Positions 8,487 to 16,511 of a DNA stretch of 64,000 nt are shown here, in pieces. This DNA is from an uncultured Dorea sp. (GTDB lineage Bacteria; Bacillota; Clostridia; Lachnospirales; Lachnospiraceae): the NCBI GenBank assembly GCA_910589275.1, contig CAJUTH010000007.1, positions 1 to 64,000 of the forward strand, read 5' to 3'. A model generated the notes under the pieces. The model had not been told where the DNA came from, ran no database searches, and saw nothing but the letters and a program-made list of their open reading frames with translations. The position numbers and the translations under genes were made by a program. How positions within the stretch are numbered: position 1 is the stretch's first letter; every line of letters begins with the position of its first letter.

Positions 8487-9404
8487 GTGTTTAGAAATAT
8501 GGGAAAGTTGGATGAGTTAATTGATAAAAGCAATGATATATTAATGTTATTAGATGTTGAAATTGTGGATAATGATTATTTTAAAGATTATGAACCTGAT
8601 TCCTCTAAGGCTGCTTGGAAATATTATGAAATCATGTATAAGGATACTATAAATATAAAAGCTAGCATCGAACGAAAAGGCGGTGGGAAATACAGACGGG
8701 AAAGGGGATATTTTAAATACGAAAAAGAAAACAATAAAGTTATAGAACAAATTCCTGAACAAGGTTACTTGGAAATTGGAAAAATATCATTGGCAGGCGA
8801 CTGTGTTTTCAATTTCAACGAAAAAAAATTTAATATTTTTAAAAAGTTTGTAAAAGGAGATATAGAACTTCTTGGAAAACTGTTGTATTGCCATAAAATG
8901 CATCATTCGCCGTATAATTTTGCGCTTATACCAGTGAGTGGCGGAATGAATAACAAAAAAGGATCGCACAATGACAGGCCAGATTGGCTTTTGTATTCAC
9001 TCAGTAAGTTTTGTGAGACTTTAGAAGAAAAGAGAGGAGAAATTGTATATAATAAGGATTGCATAATTGCAGATATTGATAAAGATGGCATTCGAGCGAA
9101 GGACATTTCGAATAAAGATGATGTTAAGGATCAGATTTATAATATGCAGCAATCAGGGTATGAAATTATGCAGAAGAATCATTATACTCCAATTAATCTT
9201 TACCACTTTTTAGCACAAATCAAAACAGCAGAAGCTTATGCGGATTTATTTTATCATTTGACGCAAGACAATAAAGACGAAAAAAAATTAGTTTGCGATA
9301 TGATTGCGCTAGGTAAGAAACCAATTGACGGGCGAGATAAATTAATAGCCTATATGGACTTAGCTGTCCGATATTGGGAGATTCAGCGAAAGAAATATCG
9401 GTAG
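8487..9404 (+). CDS. Uncharacterised island protein, HKxxHxxxNFxxIP family (copy 1)
   Basis: 305 residues from a GTG; an ATG at 8499 is also possible, with GGAGAGG upstream. The protein is soluble, charged and lacks membrane segments. The best-conserved stretch is H136-K137 to P149: HK, H140, NF at 144-145, then IP, followed by GGMNN and a DRPDWLLY segment. The same pattern sits at the same position in the 296-residue product at 13658-14548, so the two are distant relatives. It may belong to the DUF6994 group, from memory only. The gene is markedly AT-rich and 46 bp upstream of the polymerase gene. Function unknown. Confidence 0.7.
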   Translation: MFRNMGKLDELIDKSNDILMLLDVEIVDNDYFKDYEPDSSKAAWKYYEIMYKDTINIKASIERKGGGKYRRERGYFKYEKENNKVIEQIPEQGYLEIGKISLAGDCVFNFNEKKFNIFKKFVKGDIELLGKLLYCHKMHHSPYNFALIPVSGGMNNKKGSHNDRPDWLLYSLSKFCETLEEKRGEIVYNKDCIIADIDKDGIRAKDISNKDDVKDQIYNMQQSGYEIMQKNHYTPINLYHFLAQIKTAEAYADLFYHLTQDNKDEKKLVCDMIALGKKPIDGRDKLIAYMDLAVRYWEIQRKKYR

Positions 9405-9450
9405 AATATAAAATACTCAGAAATAAAGCAGCAGAAAGAATAATTTAACC

Positions 9451-12400
9451 ATGCCAAAGTACAGAATCATGAAACTAAGAGCTGACAGAATCATCAGCTT
9501 CGGTTTGACACAGAAAAAACGAATAAGCGGCTGCGAGGTATCCTATCGAGCCGATCTGGATAAAAAAGCCATATATGGGGCAGTTGTGGAGGAACAGCTT
9601 CTCATGGAGAACTGCGCGCTTTTTGACCAGTTTCAGATTGTCCTGAAGAAAGAGGATAAACCGGATGAAGGGATCCGGGAGTGGCTGTTGCAGGAGTTTG
9701 CAATCGTTGATTTTACGAATATATACAAGGGAACTACGGATATTCCGGAAGATTTTGTCAAGTCTCTTATCACAGGCGGTTTTATTATAAAATATAGGGA
9801 TAAGGAAATCCATATGCTGCCCTTTGACAAAAGCGGCAACATGAGCCGTAAATGCAGGCTGTCCTTCATCCATGCAAAGCATCTGGACAGCATGAATGAA
9901 AGGCTGAACCTTGGCATTGATTTTGGCAGGGTTAAAGTAAATCTTAGCAAATATTATGCATACAGAGGGCTGTATCTGTCAACGGCAAGAAGAATTGATC
10001 CGATATTGCTAAAAATTACACCGGAGACGCTGGTTGTCATAAATGATAACCAGGACAGGGAATATTATAAGAAAGATGCAGTTATAGAAGAAGGGATACC
10101 GGATGGGGAAACCCATTCTAAGATTTCATTCCAAACCCGGAAAGAGGAAAAAGAGAAGATCACTGTGCCCTTTGACGGGCAAGGGATGATCAGTCCGGTT
10201 TATGCAGGCCAAATTAATGAAATGCTGGGAGAGAAGGGGATCAATTCCTTCCAGATCCGGCTTCCGTTTTCCAAAGGGATGCTGCACAGGGTGGATTTCC
10301 ATGGGTTTATCAGGGAATTTGACAGCGGCTATGAAGAAGGCGCGTATATTATAAAGGACGCTTTTGGGATTGAGCGCGACTTAAAGCTTGCGCATATGAT
10401 TTTGACAAAGAGTATGTTTAAGTGCTTTGGCTGGATGAAGGATTTCTGCGGCGGAGGAACAGATCCGATGGAGTTTTACTGCGGCGCGGTTGAAAAGTAT
10501 CAGCATTCCCTGTATGTCAGTTCCACCGATCTGCCCTATGGGAATTCTAAGGCGACGCATCTTTCGTACCAGTTTCTTAATACATTGAAATTATCCGAAG
10601 AACAGTTTCAGTCGCTGATAGATAAGCAGATGGACTACATACACAATCCGATCCGGTATATCGAGATGACGCGGGGGCAATGTGCAGATGATGAAAATGG
10701 CGTCTATTATGACTTCCCCAATTGGCAGAGGGCGTTTCTTCTGGATCCTTCTTTTGGCCATTCCGCTTATATCAAAAATCAATTAAAGAACATACAGGCT
10801 GCGTTAATGACAAAACTGGCATTAGGGAAATTGGTGGTGAAGGGGCAGACGCGGTATATGACGCGGGATCTGCCGTTTATGGCCGTTAATCTGATCCGGG
10901 ATAAACAAAAAAGAGATGAATTAAGGAATTTGAAAATCTATGAGTATCGGTTTTTCCTGCCCCAGGGAACCCGGGGGGAAAATGAAATGGGTCTGGATTA
11001 TAATACGTATTGCGGTTTTTTCAGAAGCCCCCATCTCTCAAGAAATGAGCAGGGGCTTCTTGCGCCGGTGGTTGAAAAAGATTATTCCAGAGAGAACTAT
11101 AAAAGGGAATGTGATATTTTCAACAGATATTTCGGGCATTTGACCGGCGTGGTCATATTCGGTAACGAATCTCTTGAACCAATGGCGCTTGGCGGCGCGG
11201 ATTTTGACGGCGACCTTGTAAGTATGGTTATGGATCCCGATGTTGTGGATGCGATCAAAGCCGGCGTATATAAAGACAAAGAGAATCCAAAGGGGCCGCT
11301 GGATATCGAACGCAGGGAGGACGTTCCGTATATTAAGATTCCTTCGCTGCCGATTCAGAATGATGTTGTGCCAAAGACAATCCCTTATCTGCAGGTTAAG
11401 AACACGTTTTCCAATAAGATCGGCCTGATCTCTAACGCGGCGGTTGCGATCGGCCAATCCGAGTATGGTGAGAAAGAAAGTACGGATGATGGCATAAAAT
11501 GTTCCCATTGTACCATTTTAACAGGGTTGGAGATCGACGCTGCGAAGAACGGTGTACATCCGGATCTGAGCATATTGTCTGGCAATAAGGACTTGGCAGC
11601 CTGCGGTTATCTTGAGTTTAAGAAGCAGTTTGAGAAACTAAAGAAGCGGAAAGACTATCATTTTAACCAGCTCCAGGTCAAAAAGACTGGCGGGAAGTAT
11701 ACTTTGGGTTTAAAAGGGATGAAAAATACAATTGAATATATGGAAGAAAAAGGCACCTATATTAATAAACTTCCGATTGTATTTATGGAAAATTTAAACC
11801 CCAAACTGTATATCCCGGATGTTGGAGAAAGGGAACATTTCTGTTCTGCCGAGGCAGTTACGGATGGGCAGAAGAAAGCGTTTGAAGATCAGTGTAAAGG
11901 GATATTTCACATATATGATTATTATGTAGGGCTGTTCACATTCATACAACGTGAGATAAACGGCGGGGATTATAGTGAATACAATCTGAAGAAATTATTG
12001 CAAAAGCAGTATGATCCAGAATATGCAGAGAAGCTTTTCGTGGAAGATGTACCTTGTCTTTTTGAAATATTGGCGGGGAAAATAAGCAATTATACGGAAT
12101 ATAAAAACCTGGAAAAAGAAGTGAACCAGAAGAAATGGCATTTGATGCGGGTGGAGGAGAAGAAAAGGTTCTTGTGTGAGATCCTGGATACGGATCATTT
12201 AGATGCGGATAAATGGGCGTTTGTGCTGCAGCCTTACAATCATGGCTATAAAGCTTTATGGTATCTTGTGCAGATCCTTGGCCGCGAATTGAGGCGGGAA
12301 TATGGAGATTTCAAGAACAGATATCAGAAGCCTTGTCCGGAAGCAGTTCAGGCATATCCATATTTAACCAGCCAAGCCGACGCTTTGCTAAAAAATTACC

Positions 12401-12621
12401 TGGAGAACAAAGAAACCGGCGTACCGGCAAAGCTTTACAGGCTATGTCTGGAAACGCTGCGGGATATGGTTCGGGATTGCGAGCTGCCTGTTTCAAAGAA
12501 AATAGAACTTTTGTTCCACCTTACAGACGCGAAGGGGCAAAAGGCGAGGTTCTTTTGGGAATGTTTTGAGTGGAAAACACTAGAACCCTATATTGTGAAG
12601 GAGGATGGCCATGCTGAATGA
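9451..12621 (+). CDS. Two-barrel RNA polymerase homologue (YonO / RdRP-like)
   Basis: 1056 residues. The decisive motif is ALGGADFDGDLVSMV, with the metal-binding D584, D586 and D588. It has the DxDGD form shared by cellular RNA-polymerase beta-prime, phage YonO polymerases and eukaryotic RNA-dependent RNA polymerases. The flanks also fit the RdRP/YonO order. A basic first-barrel region LGKLVVKGQTRYMTRDLP lies near 457-474, FRSPHLSRNE at 524-533 resembles the RNPxLHPGD stretch, VVIFG precedes DFDGD, NKIGLISNAAVAIGQ follows near 655-669, and GLEIDAAKNG (K699) resembles the AVDxxKTG block. Expected activity is template-directed RNA synthesis, on DNA or RNA; that is inferred. The ribosome-binding site is weak. 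The last codons overlap the next gene. No sigma, beta or other RNAP subunit and no phage structural gene is nearby. Confidence 0.78.
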   Translation: MPKYRIMKLRADRIISFGLTQKKRISGCEVSYRADLDKKAIYGAVVEEQLLMENCALFDQFQIVLKKEDKPDEGIREWLLQEFAIVDFTNIYKGTTDIPEDFVKSLITGGFIIKYRDKEIHMLPFDKSGNMSRKCRLSFIHAKHLDSMNERLNLGIDFGRVKVNLSKYYAYRGLYLSTARRIDPILLKITPETLVVINDNQDREYYKKDAVIEEGIPDGETHSKISFQTRKEEKEKITVPFDGQGMISPVYAGQINEMLGEKGINSFQIRLPFSKGMLHRVDFHGFIREFDSGYEEGAYIIKDAFGIERDLKLAHMILTKSMFKCFGWMKDFCGGGTDPMEFYCGAVEKYQHSLYVSSTDLPYGNSKATHLSYQFLNTLKLSEEQFQSLIDKQMDYIHNPIRYIEMTRGQCADDENGVYYDFPNWQRAFLLDPSFGHSAYIKNQLKNIQAALMTKLALGKLVVKGQTRYMTRDLPFMAVNLIRDKQKRDELRNLKIYEYRFFLPQGTRGENEMGLDYNTYCGFFRSPHLSRNEQGLLAPVVEKDYSRENYKRECDIFNRYFGHLTGVVIFGNESLEPMALGGADFDGDLVSMVMDPDVVDAIKAGVYKDKENPKGPLDIERREDVPYIKIPSLPIQNDVVPKTIPYLQVKNTFSNKIGLISNAAVAIGQSEYGEKESTDDGIKCSHCTILTGLEIDAAKNGVHPDLSILSGNKDLAACGYLEFKKQFEKLKKRKDYHFNQLQVKKTGGKYTLGLKGMKNTIEYMEEKGTYINKLPIVFMENLNPKLYIPDVGEREHFCSAEAVTDGQKKAFEDQCKGIFHIYDYYVGLFTFIQREINGGDYSEYNLKKLLQKQYDPEYAEKLFVEDVPCLFEILAGKISNYTEYKNLEKEVNQKKWHLMRVEEKKRFLCEILDTDHLDADKWAFVLQPYNHGYKALWYLVQILGRELRREYGDFKNRYQKPCPEAVQAYPYLTSQADALLKNYLENKETGVPAKLYRLCLETLRDMVRDCELPVSKKIELLFHLTDAKGQKARFFWECFEWKTLEPYIVKEDGHAE

Positions 12622-13528
12622 AAGGAAAGAGGCGGAAGGATACCTGTGTGAGCCGGATTCCGATGATACAAGGCTTGGGGCAAAGTTATTGTCCGATAAT
12701 TTCAAAGGAGACTGCAAGCTGAATGGAATCGCAGATGTCTTGACGCTTGTGGCCTGTCATTATTTATATGGATTCAGTGGGTTCGGCCAGGCCGGACAGA
12801 AAGCGGAAGAGATGGCAGTTCTGATCATGCGTGTCTGGTGCGGGTTTGAAAACGATGTCACGGAGGATGAATTAAGGACTGCAAAAGAGGAAAATGAAAA
12901 ATGGTTCAAAATGTATCCCCAGGCGGAGGGATGGCTGCGGACGTACCATGGCAGACATTTAAAGGAGAAATCCGACGATTGGACAGCGTATAGCCGTAAA
13001 TGGAAGAAACATTTAAATTCAGAAAATCTATATCAGGCAGAAAGCCTTTGTTACGGAAATATTTTGGCCCAGGCGGCAAGAGGCCCTTTGAAATCCTATG
13101 CCCTCGTTATTAAGAACGATTATGAGAAAGCATTAAAAAATGAGATAAGGAATCAGGAGGGCAAGGCGCCGGATGTAAGAAGGCAGAGAACCATTCTGAA
13201 ACTCATAGCGGCATATAAGGTTCTGCAATTATTGCACCCAGGCCAGAAGTACGTATTGCTCCAGACGAACAGGATTCTAAATTGGCTGGGATTTGACAGT
13301 GATAAAGAAGATCGGTGGTGTCTTGATTTTCACTGGCGCGGCGAACCGGTTTTTCTGATGAAGTCTTATCGTGATTTTAAGAAATTCAGTGTAAACCAGG
13401 CGTTTTTAGAAGAAATGGATGTCCGGCTATGGGAGGGCGTGCCAGAATCTGTTCCAAATGGATACAGTATATATCAGGACGCCGGGCATGGCAAGAAGAA
13501 TGGGCTTGTTAAACTAAAAAATATATAG
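12611..13528 (+). CDS. Uncharacterised partner of the polymerase-like protein
   Basis: 305 residues from the ATG at 12611, which has AAGGAGG six bases upstream; an ATG at 12605 is too close to that site. The gene overlaps the polymerase-like gene by 11 bp, so the products are probably made together. The protein is soluble, largely helical by composition, and rich in W, Y and K, with blocks KLNGIADVLTLVACHYLYG and LKLIAAYKVLQLLHPGQKY. No catalytic motif is recognised. A role as accessory subunit or specificity factor of the polymerase is an inference from overlap and position only. Two tandem terminators follow. Confidence 0.7.
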   Translation: MLNERKEAEGYLCEPDSDDTRLGAKLLSDNFKGDCKLNGIADVLTLVACHYLYGFSGFGQAGQKAEEMAVLIMRVWCGFENDVTEDELRTAKEENEKWFKMYPQAEGWLRTYHGRHLKEKSDDWTAYSRKWKKHLNSENLYQAESLCYGNILAQAARGPLKSYALVIKNDYEKALKNEIRNQEGKAPDVRRQRTILKLIAAYKVLQLLHPGQKYVLLQTNRILNWLGFDSDKEDRWCLDFHWRGEPVFLMKSYRDFKKFSVNQAFLEEMDVRLWEGVPESVPNGYSIYQDAGHGKKNGLVKLKNI

Positions 13529-13539
13529 CCCGACAAAAC

Positions 13540-13594
13540 TTCCACCTGTACGGCATACGCAGCAGGCGCTCTGCCGTACAGGTGGAAATTTTTT
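13540..13594 (+). terminator. Strong rho-independent terminator after the polymerase pair
   Basis: Perfect 16-bp arms (13540-13555 and 13572-13587, TTCCACCTGTACGGCA and its complement) with a 16-base loop, then a six-T run. Confidence 0.9.
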
Positions 13595-13600
13595 AAAGGG

Positions 13601-13635
13601 ACTGAATGGAATCGGATTCCGTTCGGTTCTTTTTT
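13601..13635 (+). terminator. Second hairpin with T-run (tandem terminator or attenuator)
   Basis: ACTGAATGGAATC pairs, with two G-U pairs, to GGATTCCGTTCGGT, followed by TTCTTTTTT. It lies only 6 bases after the first terminator and 22 bases before the next ATG. No promoter fits between them, so it may act as an attenuator of read-through into the second half of the island. Confidence 0.65.
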
Positions 13636-13657
13636 GTAAGGGCAGGAAGGAGAAGTT

Positions 13658-14548
13658 ATGAAAAGAGCGGAATATGAAACTACGGCAGATTATCGCAGGG
13701 CATTACAGGTTATGAGGGAGTTTGTCGGCGAGGTACTGGGAGGTGAGATTGATCAAATGCGAAGGTTTTGTTTTGGCGATCTGACGAACGCTAAATTTAT
13801 CGGAGATATCAAGGATCCGGATATGTATCTGGTCGTGCAAGGGGTCTATATCATCCTCTGTGGCGATGTGTATGATCTGACCTTTGATAATATGGGCTCA
13901 TGGGATGAGGCAGGGACGTATGCCTTTCGCGGCGATACCATGAATTCTTTTACAAGTTACTTTGGAGGAAAAGAAATAGAGGAAGCATCTTTTGGCTATC
14001 GCGCAAAGTTTTTCGGGGCAGACAAAAAGCCGGAGTTGTGGAGAAAAATAGAAGAGTTTCACAAAATATACCACTGGCTTGGCAACTTTATCGTAATACC
14101 GAACAGAGGCAGCGCCCGAAATGGGATTAACGGTGCCAGAGGGATGTTCTTTGGTATGAGGGACTACTTTGACTGGTTTCTGCTGGCAGTGGCGGAGTAT
14201 CAGGATAAAGTGAAATCCGGGGCCGGCGGGGATGATAATCTGAGCTCGTTTGAGAAATTGTTAAAGGAAAATGGGAACTATGAACCATATTTTCTGGAAA
14301 TCGGAGCATGGGAAAACCGGTTTTTCTTAAAGCACTATTTCAAAGATGGCAGACCGGGATTGCTGTTTAAAACACCATTGGAAAGACGGGTGCTGAAAAC
14401 GGCCGCTCCGGAAAATCGTGTGGGTGAAGGGTATTATCAGGATGAAGAATACATGGAACTCTTAGAGGATTATCTTGACAAATCGAAGGCGGTCATTGAG
14501 TACCGCACGAACAAAATGGTTGATTGTTTAAAGGAAAAACTGCAATAA
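13658..14548 (+). CDS. Uncharacterised island protein, HKxxHxxxNFxxIP family (copy 2)
   Basis: 296 residues; ATG preceded by GGAAGGAG. The central motif HK (135-136), H139, NF (143-144), IP (147-148) and a following DYFDWFLLAV segment align without gaps with the 305-residue product at 8487-9404. Overall identity is low, and base composition differs: this copy is GC-richer. The N-terminal half has VYIILCGDVYDLTFDNMGS and SFTSYFGG stretches. No known catalytic motif is seen. The two copies flank the polymerase pair, which suggests a shared role or a diversified effector or immunity role; that is inference. Confidence 0.7.
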   Translation: MKRAEYETTADYRRALQVMREFVGEVLGGEIDQMRRFCFGDLTNAKFIGDIKDPDMYLVVQGVYIILCGDVYDLTFDNMGSWDEAGTYAFRGDTMNSFTSYFGGKEIEEASFGYRAKFFGADKKPELWRKIEEFHKIYHWLGNFIVIPNRGSARNGINGARGMFFGMRDYFDWFLLAVAEYQDKVKSGAGGDDNLSSFEKLLKENGNYEPYFLEIGAWENRFFLKHYFKDGRPGLLFKTPLERRVLKTAAPENRVGEGYYQDEEYMELLEDYLDKSKAVIEYRTNKMVDCLKEKLQ

Positions 14549-14567
14549 GATTATGGAGGATGGTTGT

Positions 14568-15137
14568 ATGGAGAGAAAATTAAACCCAAGTAAAGCATAT
14601 GACATGTTAATGAATGATGTGCTTGCACCGTTACTAAATATCATCTATTTATACAAAGAGAGCCAGGGGTATAATGATATCCCTGACGGCGATAAGGAGG
14701 ACGCAGACGCGGGCTGGGATTATTTCTCGAAGCGTTTTTACGAAATCTATGCCGGTTTAAATAAGAATCTCTACCTTGATCCGGATACATATCAGAAAAT
14801 CTATAGGATCATTGAAGAAATCCAGGCCTTTGTGCGGGCGTTTTCCTATGCCGACGGTTTGGCAGAAAGGTATTTTGAAGCGAACCCTAATCTCAGATTT
14901 TTCCGCGTTGCGTTTGGGCTGAGGGATGCAAGCGTGGAAGCATATGAGATGTGCGTTAGGGGGAACAGATTTGCTTATGTGCCGAAAGAGGAAGATTTCT
15001 GGGTGTGCAAACAGTATTTTTATGAACAGGAACAGCTTAGTAAATCCAGAAATTTCCGGTATGACGAAGAGGATCTTTTTATGAAGGAATTAGGAATAGC
15101 GGTGAGGACCGTATTTTTAAAAGCGCTTTGTGATTGA
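14568..15137 (+). CDS. Uncharacterised small island protein
   Basis: 189 residues from the ATG at 14568, with GGAGGA eight bases upstream; an earlier in-frame ATG at 14553 has no ribosome-binding site. Acidic, tyrosine- and phenylalanine-rich, probably all-helical and soluble. Recognisable stretches are APLLNIIYLYKESQG and IIEEIQAFVRAFSYADG. It resembles nothing that can be named. It sits 19 bases after the preceding gene and 17 before the HAD gene, so it is part of the same run. Confidence 0.65.
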   Translation: MERKLNPSKAYDMLMNDVLAPLLNIIYLYKESQGYNDIPDGDKEDADAGWDYFSKRFYEIYAGLNKNLYLDPDTYQKIYRIIEEIQAFVRAFSYADGLAERYFEANPNLRFFRVAFGLRDASVEAYEMCVRGNRFAYVPKEEDFWVCKQYFYEQEQLSKSRNFRYDEEDLFMKELGIAVRTVFLKALCD

Positions 15138-15154
15138 GAAGGGGGCATCGCTTG

Positions 15155-15658
15155 ATGAAGATCGTATTTTTGGATGTGGACGGAGTTTTAAATTACAGGG
15201 GCTGCGGTTCGTACTATGGAAGCGTTTATTTTGTCGCCAAAGAGAAGATTCAGCTATTAGCAGAAATCATATATGCGACGGACGCCAAAATCGTACTTAC
15301 ATCCACCTGGCGTTACGGAGCTATGGATTTGGCTCTTGGAACGGAATCTTTTGAAGCAGATCTGTATGTGGCGCTGACAGGCGCTTTGGAAGAATATGGA
15401 CTTGAAATCTACGATTATACGGGTGAAGATAAAGAGATAAGGGGGTTGGAGATAGAATCCTGGATAGCGGGCGCAGAGAAAAAGCCAGAGACATTTGTAA
15501 TTTTGGATGACCTAGACGCAGGCCAATTTGGACAATATGGAAACAGCCTGGTGCAGACGGACTTCTGGACAGGACTGGAAGAATATCATGCCGAATTGGC
15601 AATACAGATGCTGAATGAGAAATCGGAGGAACCCAGGGCGGATATCGTCTGGGAATGA
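15155..15658 (+). CDS. HAD-superfamily phosphatase, RNA-repair (Swiss-army-knife) type
   Basis: 168 residues from the ATG at 15155, with GAGAAGGGGG upstream. HAD motif I is FLDVDGVLNYRG (nucleophile D8 and general acid D10), motif II is LTSTWR, and the late acidic motif is ILDDLD. The compact layout with STWR and a C-terminal QTDFWTGL matches the HAD domains described in bacterial RNA-repair proteins, which remove phosphate groups from RNA ends or related nucleotides. The assignment to that subgroup is by recall of the family, not by search. Its place between island genes and before a second phosphoesterase supports nucleic-acid end processing. Generic small-molecule phosphatase remains the alternative. 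Confidence 0.7.
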   Translation: MKIVFLDVDGVLNYRGCGSYYGSVYFVAKEKIQLLAEIIYATDAKIVLTSTWRYGAMDLALGTESFEADLYVALTGALEEYGLEIYDYTGEDKEIRGLEIESWIAGAEKKPETFVILDDLDAGQFGQYGNSLVQTDFWTGLEEYHAELAIQMLNEKSEEPRADIVWE

Positions 15659-15689
15659 ACGGATACAAGGAAAAGGGGGATGAAAAACG

Positions 15690-16511
15690 ATGGTCTACGC
15701 GATGAGCGACATACATGGATGTATAGAGGAATTGTTGGAAAAGATGGAGCAAGTCGATCTTAAGGGAGAAAACCGCTTGATCTTCCTTGGCGACTATATG
15801 GATTACGGGGAAAGTTCCTGTCAGGTTCTGGAGTACATCCAGGGCTTGCAAAAACAATACGGCGGCGAAAAGGTAATTGCGCTTAGGGGGAATCATGAGC
15901 AGATGTTTCTGGATTGGATCAATGATTTCAGGAATCCTTTTCCGTCGGCGGCAGAGGAATTCATGAATTATAATGACTGGCTACGCCTGGATTTTGAATG
16001 CGGCGCCAGTACGATCCGGACGTTTATTTCGCAGGATCAGATGGAATTTCTTGATAAAATATCAAGAACGTCGTCTTTGGGGACGATCAGCAGAGAAGCG
16101 GTTCAGATGCTCCTGTCCGGCCATGAAAATCTGATAGGGTGGATACAGGATATGCCGTTATATTATGAGACGGATTCGCAGATATTTGTGCATGCCGGCG
16201 TAGATGAGGAGGCGGGAGAATATTGGAAATATGGTTCGTCAGATGATGTATTCCTATGGAAGTTTCCGGCGTCAAAGGGAAAATTCTATAAGACTGTTAT
16301 TGCCGGACATATAGGAACGGGCACAAGATATCTTGCAGATGACTATAGTTTTCATGATGTATTTTTCGACGGGGAAAGCCATTATTATATAGATGGTTCT
16401 GTCTGCAAAGATGGGAAGCTTCTGCTGCTTGGATATGATGAGGAAAAAGATAAGTATTATCAGATAGAGAAGAACAGGCTGATACCGGTAAAGAGGTTTG
16501 GGGCTTATTGA
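15690..16511 (+). CDS. Calcineurin-like metallophosphoesterase
   Basis: 273 residues. Metal-binding motifs are complete and in order: SDIHGC (7-12), LGDYMDYG (GDxxDxG variant with Y for R), LRGNHEQM, FVHAGVD and VIAGHIGTG. This is the PP1/ApaH/PrpE type. Relatives dephosphorylate proteins, split dinucleoside polyphosphates or remove phosphates from RNA ends (as in the phosphatase part of bacterial Pnkp). The start ATG has AAGGGGG ten bases upstream. The stop overlaps the next gene's ATG (TGATG). It pairs with the HAD gene as a second phosphate-removing enzyme in the island. Confidence 0.85.
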   Translation: MVYAMSDIHGCIEELLEKMEQVDLKGENRLIFLGDYMDYGESSCQVLEYIQGLQKQYGGEKVIALRGNHEQMFLDWINDFRNPFPSAAEEFMNYNDWLRLDFECGASTIRTFISQDQMEFLDKISRTSSLGTISREAVQMLLSGHENLIGWIQDMPLYYETDSQIFVHAGVDEEAGEYWKYGSSDDVFLWKFPASKGKFYKTVIAGHIGTGTRYLADDYSFHDVFFDGESHYYIDGSVCKDGKLLLLGYDEEKDKYYQIEKNRLIPVKRFGAY

